The position numbers and the translations under genes are program-made. A stretch of DNA of 64,000 nucleotides from Pseudomonas lalucatii (GTDB lineage: Bacteria > Pseudomonadota > Gammaproteobacteria > Pseudomonadales > Pseudomonadaceae), in NCBI RefSeq assembly GCF_018398425.1, contig NZ_JADPMV010000001.1, positions 1,054,001-1,118,000 on the forward strand. Reading direction: 5' to 3'. This document shows positions 32,220-40,365 of this stretch, one piece after another (the stretch's first letter is position 1; each line of letters begins with the position of its first letter). The notes under the pieces were generated by a model. The model saw only the letters and a program-made list of their open reading frames with translations, was not told where the DNA came from and did not search any database.

Positions 32220-33815
32220 TCACTCCTCGAGCAGCACGCCGGGTGCCAGGCGGCGCTCCGGGTCGAAGTGCGCGGCCAGCGCCTGCAGCGCCGCCATGCC
32301 CAGCTCGCCCTTCTCCGCCGCCAGATAGGGCGCGTGGTCGCGGCCGACGCCGTGCTGGTGGCTGATGGTGCCGCGATTCTCGGCGATGGTCCGGCTGGCC
32401 GCCTGCTTGAGCCGCTGCCAGCGATCCAGGGCCTGCGCATAACTGCCGCCGGGGCGGAACACGTAGGTGGTGTAGATGCTCGAGCCCTCGCCATAGACAT
32501 GGGACAGGTGGGTGAACACATGCACCCGCTCGCCTTCGGCGGCCAGGCCCTGACGCAGGCTGGTCTCGATCTTGTTCAGCAGGTTGTCGACGTTGCTCCA
32601 GTCCGTGGCGGTCTCCAGGGTGTCCACCGCATAGCCGGCGGCCCACAGGCCATGGCGCAGGTAGGGAAAGCGAAAACGATTCTCGGCCCACTTGTTGCCC
32701 AGCAGGGTGCCGGTGAACACCCCACCGAAGCCCTTGAGCAGGCGCCTGGCCTGCTTCAGCGAGGCGGCATTCTGCGCCCGCGCGCCGGTGACCCCGAAGG
32801 TCAGCATGCACTTGCCCGCGCCCGCACCGCGCAGCGCCAGGTACTTCTCCAGCCAGGCGATCTGCCGCGGATGGCCGGCCAGGGCCAGCTGGGTTTCGGT
32901 CTCGATGGCGTTGGACAAGCGCAGCATGGACAGCGGCACCCGGGCCTGCACCAGGGTACGGATAGCCTGCAGCGCCTGCGTCCAGCTGGGCATGAACACC
33001 GAGTAGAAACGCTCCTGCTCGGCCAGGCGGCTGATGCGCACCTTGACCTCGGAGATGATGCCGAAGCGCCCCTCCGAGCCCATCACCATCTCGCGCAGAT
33101 CAGGGCCGGCGGCCGAGGCCGGGAAGCTCGGCAGCTCCAGGGTCCCGGCGAAGGTCTCCAGCTTGCCGCCGGCGAACAACTGCTCGATGCGCCCGTAGCG
33201 CAAGGACTGCTGGCCACTGGAGCGGCTGGCCACCCAGCCGCCGAGGGTCGACAGCTCCCAGGACTGCGGGAAGTGGCCGAGGGTATAGCCGCGGGCGCGC
33301 AGCTGGCTCTCCACCTGGGGGCCGTTGGCGCCGGGCCCGAAGGTGGCGATCAGGCTGTCCTCGTCGATCTCGAGCAGCCGGCTCATGTGTGCCAGCGACA
33401 GGGTCAGCACCGGCCGCGCGCCGGCCTGCGGGTTGATATGCCCGGCCACCGAGGTGCCGCCGCCGTAGGAAATCACCTGCGCGTCCTGCTGCCGCGCCCA
33501 TACCAGCAGCTCGCGGATCTGCTCGGCGCTCTCCGGGAAGGCGACGCCATCGGGAAACTGGCCGAACTCCCCGGAACGCATGGCCAGCCAGTCCGGCAGG
33601 CTCTGCCCGCGGGCGTGACGCAGGCGCGACTCGGCGTCCAGGCTGACCAGCGGATGGGCGGCCAGGCGCGAGCTCGGCACCTTGGCCAGCACCTGCGCCA
33701 GACTGGCATCGGCGAGCGCCTGGCCCGGGCCGACCAATTCGGCGAGAAACGCCTGGCCGTGGGCCGGCAGCCCCACCTCGGTACTCTCCTCGCCCCAGCC
33801 GTTCCAACGTCGCAT
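32220..33815 (-). CDS. VAO-type FAD-binding oxidoreductase, alkyl-DHAP synthase (AGPS) family
   Basis: 531 aa. The FAD-binding PCMH fold shows VISYGGGTSVAGHINP, the pyrophosphate-binding loop, then HFPQSWELSTLGGWVASRSSGQQS and MVMGSEGRFGIISEVKVR. The C-terminal cap holds SSIYTTYVFRP and SHQHGVGRDHAPYL. This layout is closest to alkylglycerone-phosphate synthases of ether-lipid synthesis. In animal AGPS the final loop is HHH and its middle His is catalytic, whereas here it is HQH, so true AGPS activity is doubtful. First gene of the operon with a GlpD-like enzyme and a kinase, divergent from an AraC regulator. Confidence 0.82.
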   Translation of the reverse strand: MRRWNGWGEESTEVGLPAHGQAFLAELVGPGQALADASLAQVLAKVPSSRLAAHPLVSLDAESRLRHARGQSLPDWLAMRSGEFGQFPDGVAFPESAEQIRELLVWARQQDAQVISYGGGTSVAGHINPQAGARPVLTLSLAHMSRLLEIDEDSLIATFGPGANGPQVESQLRARGYTLGHFPQSWELSTLGGWVASRSSGQQSLRYGRIEQLFAGGKLETFAGTLELPSFPASAAGPDLREMVMGSEGRFGIISEVKVRISRLAEQERFYSVFMPSWTQALQAIRTLVQARVPLSMLRLSNAIETETQLALAGHPRQIAWLEKYLALRGAGAGKCMLTFGVTGARAQNAASLKQARRLLKGFGGVFTGTLLGNKWAENRFRFPYLRHGLWAAGYAVDTLETATDWSNVDNLLNKIETSLRQGLAAEGERVHVFTHLSHVYGEGSSIYTTYVFRPGGSYAQALDRWQRLKQAASRTIAENRGTISHQHGVGRDHAPYLAAEKGELGMAALQALAAHFDPERRLAPGVLLEE

Positions 33816-33853
33816 GCGCTTCCCCCTGTTCCGATCACCTTCGATGGCTGCCT

Positions 33854-33881
33854 ATACTAGCCAGCCGCCGCCAGGGGTCAC
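33854..33881 (-). promoter_or_regulatory. Putative promoter of the AGPS/GlpD/kinase operon
   Basis: Minus-strand GTGACC (33876-33881), a 16-nt spacer and TAGTAT (33854-33859), each four of six to consensus. The -35 directly abuts the first CTGTC palindrome, the layout expected when an AraC activator touches RNA polymerase. Confidence 0.45.
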
Positions 33882-33919
33882 TGTCGAATCGGGACAGCCC
33901 CTGTCGCCAATCAAGACAG
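33881..33919. promoter_or_regulatory. Paired CTGTC/GACAG palindromes, candidate AraC-type operators
   Basis: CTGTCG-aatcgg-GACAG (33881-33897) and CTGTCG-ccaatcaa-GACAG (33901-33919) start exactly 20 bp apart, two helical turns. They lie between the divergent flavoenzyme operon and the AraC-family gene, and are the only such repeats I found nearby. Confidence 0.6.
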
Positions 33920-33937
33920 TCAGAACCAGAACGCGCC

Positions 33938-34975
33938 ATGGACAATCTCGGCTACACCTCGGTCCCCGCCCTGCTCAAGTACCTGCGTCACGCCGAACGG
34001 CTCGGCCTGGACATCGAGGCGGCACTGACGGCGGCCGGCATCGCGGCCGAAGACCTGCGCGACAACGCCAAGCGCCTGCCGGGCGAGGCCCACGAGCGGC
34101 TGCTCGCGCACCTGCTGCAACTGTCCGGCGACCCGTTGTTCGGCCTGCGCTCGGCGCGCTTCGTGCAACCCGGCTCGTGGAGCGTGCTCGGCTACATCGC
34201 GATGAACTGCGCCACCCTGGGCGAGGCCATGAGCCGCATCGTGCCCTACGAGAAACTGGTGGGCGACATGGGCGTGAGCCGGATCGAAAGCGCCGCCGAT
34301 CATGTCCGCCTGATCTGGAACTGTCGCCACCAGGGCGCGCAGATTCGCCGGCACATGGTGGAGAACGTGCTGGCCTCCTGGTTGCTGTATGCCCGCTGGA
34401 TCGCCGAGTCGGACCACGCACCGCGCGAGGTGTGGTTCGAGCACGCCCTGCCGGACGGTGTCGAGCGGGCCGAGTACGAGGCGCTATTCGCTTGCCCGGT
34501 GCACTTCGAGCGTCCCTGCAACGCCTTGATCGTGCCGCTGGAATACCTCGGCGTGCCCCTGCGCCAGGCCGACGCCAACCTGCTGCGCACCCTGGAAGAC
34601 CACGCCCTGACCCTGATGGCCGGGCTGGACGACGGCGAACCGCTGCCGCGACGGGTGAAGAACGCCCTGCGCCAGCTGCTCAAGGACGGCCTGCCGCGCA
34701 AGGAGCGGGTGGCGGAAAGATTCAACATGACCGTGCGCACCCTGCAGCGCCACCTGCAACAGGCCGGCACCAGCTACCAGCAGATCCTCGACCAGCTGCG
34801 CCAGGAGCTGGCCGAGCACTACCTGCTGCGCAGCGACCTGGCGATTCAGGACATCGCCTGTTACCTGGGCTTCACCGAGGCACGCTCCTTCCACCGCAGC
34901 TTCAAGGGCTGGACCGGGCAGACCCCCGGCGAGTTCCGCGAACGCCGGCGCCAGGCGGCTGCGCCTCAGCCCTAG
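33938..34975 (+). CDS. AraC-family regulator with arabinose-binding-like N-terminal domain
   Basis: 345 aa. Residues about 15-200 form the N-terminal ligand or oligomerisation domain seen in OruR/ArgR-like regulators (FVQPGSWSVLGYIAMNCATLGEA). The C-terminal AraC domain has two helix-turn-helices: RVAERFNMTVRTLQRHL and IQDIACYLGFTEARSFHRSFKGWTG. It diverges from the AGPS/GlpD/kinase operon across 122 bp that contain paired palindromes, so it most likely activates that operon. The effector is unknown and is presumably the operon's substrate. The start at 33938 is only 18 bp from the repeats, suggesting autorepression. Confidence 0.88.
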   Translation: MDNLGYTSVPALLKYLRHAERLGLDIEAALTAAGIAAEDLRDNAKRLPGEAHERLLAHLLQLSGDPLFGLRSARFVQPGSWSVLGYIAMNCATLGEAMSRIVPYEKLVGDMGVSRIESAADHVRLIWNCRHQGAQIRRHMVENVLASWLLYARWIAESDHAPREVWFEHALPDGVERAEYEALFACPVHFERPCNALIVPLEYLGVPLRQADANLLRTLEDHALTLMAGLDDGEPLPRRVKNALRQLLKDGLPRKERVAERFNMTVRTLQRHLQQAGTSYQQILDQLRQELAEHYLLRSDLAIQDIACYLGFTEARSFHRSFKGWTGQTPGEFRERRRQAAAPQP

Positions 34976-35014
34976 GCTGGGCCGCCCGGCGGGATAACCC
35001 GGCAGCGCCCCGTA

Positions 35015-36229
35015 CTAGCCGAGCAGCTCGCTCAGCGGGATGAAACGCAGGCTGTCGCCCTCGGCCAGGGTCGTGCCCTCCAGCACCTCGGCGATGCCCT
35101 CGGCCCAGGCCGCACTGCGCAACACCCCGGAACTCTGGTTCGGATAGGGCACCACCCGGCCGTTCTCCAGGCGCGCGCGCAGGTACTCACGGCGCTTGCC
35201 CGGCTTGCCCCAGCTGAAACCCGCCGGCATAGCAAAGCCCAGCGGCGCCACCCGCTGCACGCCCAGGCGGCGCAACAGATAGGGCCGCGCCAGCAGGCCG
35301 AAGGTGACCAGGGTGGAGGCCGGGTTGCCCGGCAGACCGAGCACCGGCACGCCGCGGAAGCACCCGAAGGTGAGCGGCTTGCCCGGCTTGATCGCCAGCT
35401 TCCACAGGCTCAGCTCGCCGGCCTCGCGCAGGGCCACGCCGAGGTAATCCGCCTCGCCCACCGACACCCCGCCGGTGGACAGGATCAGGTCGACATGACT
35501 CAAGCCCCCCAGCGCGGCGCGGGTCTGCTCGAGATCGTCGGCGAGGATGCCGCCGTCCACCACCGCGCAGCCCAGGCGTTGCAGCCAGGCGATCAGCAGG
35601 CGGCGGTTGCTGTTGTAGATCTGTCCAGGCCCCAGCGGCAGCCCGGGCTCGACCAGCTCATCGCCGGTGGACAGCACGGCGACCCGCGGCCGCCGCCGTA
35701 CCGCCAGCTCGGCCACCCCGAGGGAGGCGGCCAGGCCCAGCTCGATCGGCCCCAGACGGGTTCCAGCCGCCAGCACCTGGTCGCCGGTGCGGGTTTCCTG
35801 GCCCTGCGCTCGGACGTTCTGCCCGGGTTTGAGCGGCTCGCGGAAGTGCACCCGCCCTTGCTCGTCGAGCTCGACGTTTTCCTGCATCTCCACGGTATCG
35901 GCGCCGGCCGGTAGCGGCGCGCCGGTGAAGATGCGCGCACAGCTGCCAGGCTGCAGCGGCCCCGGGGCGCTGCCGGCGAGAATGCGTTGGCTGACCGGCA
36001 GCGGCTCGCCCTGCCAGTCGGCCAGGCGCAGGGCGTAGCCGTCCATGGCGCTGTTGGCCCAGGGCGGCAGGTCGAGGGCGGCGACTAGCGGTTCGGCCAA
36101 TACCCGGCCATCGGCGTCGGCCAGGGCGACGCGCTCGGTCTCGTCGATCGGCGCGGCCTCGGCCAGGCTCATCAGCCGTGCCAGCGCCTCCTCGACCGGT
36201 AGCAGGCCGGGCTGCTCGCCCCCCATCAT
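35015..36229 (-). CDS. moeA: Molybdopterin molybdenumtransferase MoeA
   Basis: 404 aa. MoeA inserts molybdate into adenylated molybdopterin. Characteristic segments are the N-terminal LPPWANSAMDGYAL, the RIFTGAPLPAGADTV stretch, and the MoCF-binding domain with VAVLSTGDELVEPG, YNSNRRLL and DLILSTGGVSVGEADY. The C-terminal domain IV ends at FIPLSELLG. The start codon overlaps the moaB stop (ATGATG with TGA between), so the two are translationally coupled. Either of two adjacent ATGs (36229 or 36226) could be used. Pseudomonas usually has a second moeA elsewhere. Confidence 0.95.
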   Translation of the reverse strand: MMGGEQPGLLPVEEALARLMSLAEAAPIDETERVALADADGRVLAEPLVAALDLPPWANSAMDGYALRLADWQGEPLPVSQRILAGSAPGPLQPGSCARIFTGAPLPAGADTVEMQENVELDEQGRVHFREPLKPGQNVRAQGQETRTGDQVLAAGTRLGPIELGLAASLGVAELAVRRRPRVAVLSTGDELVEPGLPLGPGQIYNSNRRLLIAWLQRLGCAVVDGGILADDLEQTRAALGGLSHVDLILSTGGVSVGEADYLGVALREAGELSLWKLAIKPGKPLTFGCFRGVPVLGLPGNPASTLVTFGLLARPYLLRRLGVQRVAPLGFAMPAGFSWGKPGKRREYLRARLENGRVVPYPNQSSGVLRSAAWAEGIAEVLEGTTLAEGDSLRFIPLSELLG

Positions 36230-36765
36230 CCGCGGCTCTCGCAGACTTCGGCCTGCTTCAGGTGGGCGACGAAGTTGCAGGGCCGGTGGCGCGCATCCAG
36301 CTGCTCGGCGAGGATGCCGTCCCAGGCGGTGCGGCAGGCGTTGGTCGACCCCGGCAGGCAGCACACCAGGGTACCGTTGGCCATGCCGGCCAGGGCGCGG
36401 GACTGTACGGTGGAGGTGCCGATGTCGGCCACGGAGATCTGCCGGAACAGCTCGCCGAAGCCGTCCACCTGCTTGTCCAGCAGGCAGGCGACCGCCTCCG
36501 GGGTGCTGTCGCGCCCGGTGAAGCCGGTGCCGCCGGTGATCAGCACCACCTGCACCTCGTCCGCGGCGATCCAGGTGGCGACCTGGGCGCGGATCTTGTA
36601 CAGATCGTCCTTCAGCAACTGCCGGGCAGCCAGCCGGTGTCCGGCCGCCTGCAGGCGGTCGACGAAGAGTTGCCCGGAGGTGTCGGTGTCCAGGTTGCGG
36701 GTGTCGCTGACGGTCAGCACGGCGATGTTCAGCGGCACGAATACCGCCTCGGCCTTGTGATGCAT
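36226..36765 (-). CDS. moaB: Molybdenum cofactor biosynthesis protein B
   Basis: 179 aa. MoaB/MogA fold: IAVLTVSDTRNLDTDTSG at the N-terminus and the molybdopterin-binding motif VVLITGGTGFTGRDSTPEAV in the middle, then LPGSTNACRTAWDGIL. It is thought to adenylate molybdopterin or act structurally in bacteria that lack MogA. The coupled MoeA immediately downstream fits that pathway. It diverges from mobA with 68 bp between, where the AT-rich stretch GATATAAC on the minus strand could be the -10 region. Confidence 0.93.
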   Translation of the reverse strand: MHHKAEAVFVPLNIAVLTVSDTRNLDTDTSGQLFVDRLQAAGHRLAARQLLKDDLYKIRAQVATWIAADEVQVVLITGGTGFTGRDSTPEAVACLLDKQVDGFGELFRQISVADIGTSTVQSRALAGMANGTLVCCLPGSTNACRTAWDGILAEQLDARHRPCNFVAHLKQAEVCESRG

Positions 36766-36833
36766 GGCAGGCTTCCAGTTATCGGGGATAATGCCGGAAG
36801 TTATATCACAGGCCCGCCCCAGGAGGCTCCGCC

Positions 36834-37427
36834 ATGCCCGTCGCCATTGTTCCGCCGCCCTGCTCCGTGCTGCTGCTGGCCGGTGGCCGCGGGCAACGCA
36901 TGGGCGGGCGCGACAAGGGCCTGCTCGACTGGCATGGGCGCCCGCTGATCGCCTGGCTGCACGACCTGGTGCGCCCGCGCACCGACGACCTGATCATCTC
37001 GTGCAACCGCAATGCCGAGCGCTACGCGCCCTTCGCCGACCGCCTGGTGGAGGACGCCGATCAGGACTTCCAGGGCCCGTTGGCCGGCATCCACGCCGGA
37101 TTGCAGGTGGCCCGCCACCCTCAGCTGCTGGTCTTGCCGTGCGACGCGCCCTGTCTGGACGACGCCCTGCTCGAGGCTCTGCTGGGCCAGGCCGGCGAGC
37201 ATCCGGTCATGGTTCGCCAGGACGGCTACTGGGAACCCTTGTTCTGCCTGATCCCCACGGCCCTCGGCGCGTCCCTGGAGCAGGCCTGGCAGGCCGGCGA
37301 ACGCAGCCCGCAGCGCTGGCTGCGCGAACTGGCGCCAGTGGCCGTCGACTGCCCCCCCGACGACCCGCGGCTGGCCAATCTGAACACCCCCACCCTGCTC
37401 GCCCGACACGGCGGCTCCCGGGCTTAA
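36834..37427 (+). CDS. mobA: Molybdenum cofactor guanylyltransferase
   Basis: 197 aa. MobA joins GMP to Mo-molybdopterin to give the MGD cofactor used by DMSO-reductase-family enzymes. The nucleotide-binding signature [21 protein letters not shown] is at the N-terminus, followed by [21 protein letters not shown] and [13 protein letters not shown] with the metal-binding Asp. AGGAGG lies upstream of ATG 36834. Divergent from moaB-moeA, so the three genes form one cofactor locus. Confidence 0.95.
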   Translation: MPVAIVPPPCSVLLLAGGRGQRMGGRDKGLLDWHGRPLIAWLHDLVRPRTDDLIISCNRNAERYAPFADRLVEDADQDFQGPLAGIHAGLQVARHPQLLVLPCDAPCLDDALLEALLGQAGEHPVMVRQDGYWEPLFCLIPTALGASLEQAWQAGERSPQRWLRELAPVAVDCPPDDPRLANLNTPTLLARHGGSRA

Positions 37428-37503
37428 CCAAACGTGCACGGAACCGAAACGGCTAATCTCCGTCTGAGGGTGGGTAGACCTCATCCATCCAAGGAGACAG
37501 ACC

Positions 37504-37725
37504 ATGGCACGACGGACCATTCCGGCAATCCTGCTAACCCTGGGACTGGTGACGCTGGCCGGTTGCGCCGCGCCGTCAGTGATCACCCTCAACGATGGCC
37601 GCGAGCTGCAGACCCTGGACCAGCCGCGCTACGACGAGGCCTCCGGCTTCTACGAATTCGAACAGCTCGACGGCACCCGCGCCAAGGTCAACAAGGACCA
37701 GGTGCAGACCATCCACGAGCTGTGA
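37504..37725 (+). CDS. YgdI/YgdR-family small lipoprotein
   Basis: 73 aa. A signal sequence with lipobox LAGC places the lipidated Cys at residue 21, followed by the DUF903 domain: PSVITLNDGRELQTLD and TRAKVNKDQVQTIHEL, an SH3-like barrel. AAGGAG lies ahead of ATG 37504. Members are outer-membrane lipoproteins of unknown role, common in multiple copies. Its own promoter is likely, since mobA ends 77 bp upstream. Confidence 0.9.
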   Translation: MARRTIPAILLTLGLVTLAGCAAPSVITLNDGRELQTLDQPRYDEASGFYEFEQLDGTRAKVNKDQVQTIHEL

Positions 37726-37837
37726 GCGGCAGCTGCCTCCGGGCGGTTCGCCCTGCGCGGGCTACCCGGGCGCGGCACCAACGCCGAGGCCGCCGGTCAT
37801 TTCGTCCCCTCCCGGGAAAAAAATTCGGCCTAACCCC

Positions 37838-37865
37838 TTGTGCAACAAAACTTTTTCAGTACAAT
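37838..37865 (+). promoter_or_regulatory. Putative tRNA-Pro promoter
   Basis: TTGTGC (37838-37843), 16 nt, TACAAT (37860-37865), ending 11 nt before the tRNA. The -35 is weak. Confidence 0.45.
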
Positions 37866-37876
37866 TTCGACTTATT

Positions 37877-37953
37877 CGGAGTGTAGCGCAGCTTGGTAGC
37901 GCGTCTCGTTCGGGACGAGAAGGTCGCAGGTTCGAATCCTGTCTCTCCGACCA
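37877..37953 (+). tRNA. tRNA-Pro, anticodon CGG
   Basis: 77 nt including an encoded CCA. D-arm GCGC...GCGC with TTGGTA loop, anticodon stem TCTCG/CGAGA with loop TTCGGGA (anticodon CGG, reading CCG codons), and T-arm GCAGG-TTCGAAT-CCTGT. The acceptor stem CGGAGTG/CTCTCCG pairs except for a U6-U67 mismatch. C1-G72 pairing with A73 is typical of bacterial tRNA-Pro. It is a single-gene transcript, bounded by a promoter and a strong terminator. Confidence 0.96.
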
Positions 37954-37997
37954 AATCCCAGTTTCAACCAGTGCTGAACGCAATAGTTGAAACACAC

Positions 37998-38026
37998 AAA
38001 AAAGCCCGCCTAGCGCGGGCTTTTTT
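37998..38026 (+). terminator. Terminator of tRNA-Pro
   Basis: GCCCGC (38004-38009) and GCGGGC (38015-38020) with flanking A6 and T6 runs that extend the stem. A classic, strong and bidirectional terminator. Confidence 0.93.
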
Positions 38027-38109
38027 GTGGCCGTCGATTATTTCCCGATAGCGTCACGGCCCACGCCCTGCGCACGACCCCGTCGCGAGCGACCGACTCA
38101 AGCTGACCC

Positions 38110-38352
38110 TCAACGCAGGAACGCCACGACCTGCTCGGCATCGAACGGCCAGTCCAACTCGGCACCGGTGTCGCAGCGACGCAACACCGGGATGCGCAGG
38201 CCGTACTGCTCCACCCAGTCCTCCTGATCGGCGATGTCGACCAACTCGACCAGCAGGCCGTGCTCGACGAAAGGCATCAGCAACGCTTCGGCCACATCAC
38301 AGAGGTGACAGCCCAGGGTGCCGAACAGTTGGCATTCAGGGAGCATTCGCAC
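38110..38352 (-). CDS. Glutaredoxin-like (DUF836) small thiol protein
   Basis: 80 aa, thioredoxin fold. The N-terminal strand leads into GTLGCHLCDVAEALL with a redox Cys-X2-Cys pair (CHLC), and a cis-proline segment GLRIPVLRR follows, as in the glutaredoxin-like DUF836 family. It is a cytoplasmic dithiol protein, partner unknown. An in-frame ATG two codons in could be the true start. It points toward tRNA-Pro and stands alone. Confidence 0.85.
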   Translation of the reverse strand: MRMLPECQLFGTLGCHLCDVAEALLMPFVEHGLLVELVDIADQEDWVEQYGLRIPVLRRCDTGAELDWPFDAEQVVAFLR

Positions 38353-38491
38353 GCCTCCACAAACAACGAGGACAGCAGTCTAGCACCAGGCCACGGCGCT
38401 CGCTGCCCGGGCCGCCGCGCAGGGAGCAGCGAGCACCTCCCGCCACCCGCCCGCAAAAGTTCGCTCGGGCGCGCGCCGCAGCTACCGATGC

Positions 38492-39052
38492 CCCGAGTAC
38501 AAGCAGCACATCTTCAATCTGGTACACGTGCTGCCGATCGCCGACAAGCAGAGCCTGAAGAGCGACCTGCGCTACGCCCGCTCCACCGACGACGGCTCGA
38601 GCAACGTCGACAACAAGGCCTTCGGCGCCCTGTTCACCTACGCCCTGGGCTTCCACAGCTTCGGCCTGGGCTACCAGAAGATGAGCGGCGACACCGGCTA
38701 TGCCTACATCAACGGCAGCGATCCGTTCCTGGTCAACTACGTGCAGATCGGCGACTTCGCCAACAAGGACGAGAAGTCCTACCAGCTGCGCTACGACTAC
38801 AACTTCGCCGGCCTGGGCATCCCCGGCCTGACCTTCATGACCCGCTACCTCAACGGCGATAACATCGACCGCCTGAACGCCGCGGGCGAAGGCAAGGAGT
38901 GGGAGCGCAACAGCGAGCTGATGTACGTGGTTCAGGATGGCCCGCTGAAGAACCTCGGTCTGCGCCTGCGCAACGCCACCGTGCGCTCGAACATCGGCAA
39001 CGACATCGACGAGAACCGCTTCATCGTCAGCTACAGCCTGCCGCTGCTCTGA
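38492..39052 (+). pseudogene. C-terminal remnant of an OprD-family porin
   Basis: Open frame of about 186 codons reading PEYKQHIFNLVHVLP, SLKSDLRYARSTDDG, NVDNKAFGALFTYALG, YINGSDPFLVNYVQIGDF and ending RFIVSYSLPLL. These are consecutive beta-strands of the last third or so of OprD/OpdK-type outer-membrane porins (normally about 420 aa), including the proper C-terminal strand. There is no signal peptide, ribosome site or ATG, and similarity starts abruptly at about 38490. The 5' two thirds are gone, so this is a truncated gene. The remaining codons are clean, so the loss looks recent. Confidence 0.85.
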
Positions 39053-39071
39053 ACGACGCTTCGTTGAACAT

Positions 39072-39098
39072 GACCGGGCAGTTGCATCCTGCCCGGTC
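39072..39098 (+). terminator. Hairpin after the porin remnant
   Basis: GACCGGGCAG (39072-39081) and CTGCCCGGTC (39089-39098), perfect 10-bp stem with a 7-nt loop, 19 bp after the porin stop. No U-tract follows, so it could be the retained 3' end hairpin of the lost gene. Confidence 0.55.
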
Positions 39099-39110
39099 GT
39101 GACGAGGTAC

Positions 39111-39140
39111 GAAGAAGCCCGCCGATTGGCGGGCTTCTTC
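39111..39140. terminator. Terminator between porin remnant and amt
   Basis: Perfect 13-bp stem GAAGAAGCCCGCC (39111-39123) and GGCGGGCTTCTTC (39128-39140) with a GATT loop. It lies 16 bp beyond the amt stop and probably serves amt. Confidence 0.75.
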
Positions 39141-39156
39141 CATGCCGGAGCGAGAT

Positions 39157-40365
39157 TCAGTCCTGGCTGACCGCACCGATCTTGTGCACCGACAGGTCGG
39201 CGCCGTAGTACTCCTCCTCCTGGCTCAGGCGAATGCCCAACAGGATCTTGAGCACGCCGTAGACCAGAAAGCCGCCGACCAGGGCCACCGCCACGCCGAG
39301 CGCCGTGCCGATCAGCTGGCTGCTCAGGCTGACCCCGCCCAGCCCGCCCAGCGCCTGCTGGCCGAAGATGCCGCAGGCGATACCGCCCCACACGCCGCAC
39401 AGGCCGTGCAGCGGCCAGACGCCCAGTACGTCGTCGACCTTCCACTTGACCTGGGTGGCGGTGAACGCCCAGACGAACAGGGCACCGGCCACCGCGCCGG
39501 TGATCAGGGCGCCGACCGGGTGCATCAGGTCGGAGCCGGCGCACACCGCCACCAGGCCGGCCAGGGGGCCGTTGTGCAGGAAGCCCGGGTCGTTGCGTCC
39601 GACCAGCAGCGCCGCCACGGTGCCGCCGACCATCGCCATCAGGGTGTTGACCGCCACCAGGCCGCTGACGCTGCCCAGGGTCTGCGCGCTCATCACGTTG
39701 AAGCCGAACCAGCCGATGATCAGGATCCACGACCCCAGGGCCAGGAACGGGATGTTGGACGGCGCGAACGCCACCAGGCGGCCGTCGCGGTACCGGCCAT
39801 CGCGGCGCCCGAGCAGGACCACGGCGCCGAAGGCCAGCCAGCCGCCCACAGCATGCACCACCACCGAGCCGGCGAAGTCATGGAAGCTGGCACCGTACTG
39901 CGCCTCCAGCCACGCCTGCACGCCATAGTTGCCGTTCCAGATCATGCCCTCGAAGAATGGATAAACGAAGGCTACGATCAATACGGTGGCGCACAGTTGC
40001 GGACCGAACTTGGCGCGCTCGGCGATGCCGCCGGAAATGATCGCCGGAATCGCCGCGGCGAAAGTCAGCAGGAAGAAGAACTTGACCAGGGCGTAACCGC
40101 TTTCCTCGGTCAGCACGCTCGCCGGCTCGAGGAACGTCACCCCGTAGGCGATCCAGTAGCCGATGAAGAAGTAGGCCAGGGCCGACACGGCGAAGTCGGA
40201 GATGATTTTCGACAAGGCATTGACCTGGTTCTTCTGCCGCACCGTGCCGACCTCGAGGAAGGCGAAGCCGGCGTGCATGGCCAGCACCATCACCGCGCCC
40301 AGCAGGATGAACAGGGTATTGGAGCCGTGAATCAGGGTTTCCACCGCACTGTTGATGTCTTCCAT
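39157..40365 (-). CDS. amt: Ammonium transporter, Amt family
   Basis: 402 aa, about eleven membrane helices. The Amt signature DFAGSVVVHAVGGW includes the first pore His, and WPLHGLCGVWGG the second. HNGPLAGLVAVCAG is also typical. It moves ammonium or ammonia across the inner membrane. In most proteobacteria it is paired with glnK, but no PII gene is adjacent here, so regulation by PII would act in trans. The start at 40365 gives MEDINSAVETL, without an obvious signal peptide. A terminator follows. Confidence 0.95.
   Translation of the reverse strand: MEDINSAVETLIHGSNTLFILLGAVMVLAMHAGFAFLEVGTVRQKNQVNALSKIISDFAVSALAYFFIGYWIAYGVTFLEPASVLTEESGYALVKFFFLLTFAAAIPAIISGGIAERAKFGPQLCATVLIVAFVYPFFEGMIWNGNYGVQAWLEAQYGASFHDFAGSVVVHAVGGWLAFGAVVLLGRRDGRYRDGRLVAFAPSNIPFLALGSWILIIGWFGFNVMSAQTLGSVSGLVAVNTLMAMVGGTVAALLVGRNDPGFLHNGPLAGLVAVCAGSDLMHPVGALITGAVAGALFVWAFTATQVKWKVDDVLGVWPLHGLCGVWGGIACGIFGQQALGGLGGVSLSSQLIGTALGVAVALVGGFLVYGVLKILLGIRLSQEEEYYGADLSVHKIGAVSQD

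Noticed and set aside
29045..33815. Simple second glp operon for glycerol use
   Set aside because: The kinase and dehydrogenase fit, but no facilitator or GlpR is present, and an AGPS-like flavoenzyme leads the operon.
37877..39052. Integrated element at tRNA-Pro
   Set aside because: No repeat of the tRNA 3' end, integrase or mobility gene was found. Only the porin stump hints at past change.
38336..39730. 464-codon minus-strand frame spanning porin remnant and amt
   Set aside because: It crosses a terminator and two better-supported features, and the product has no recognisable domain.
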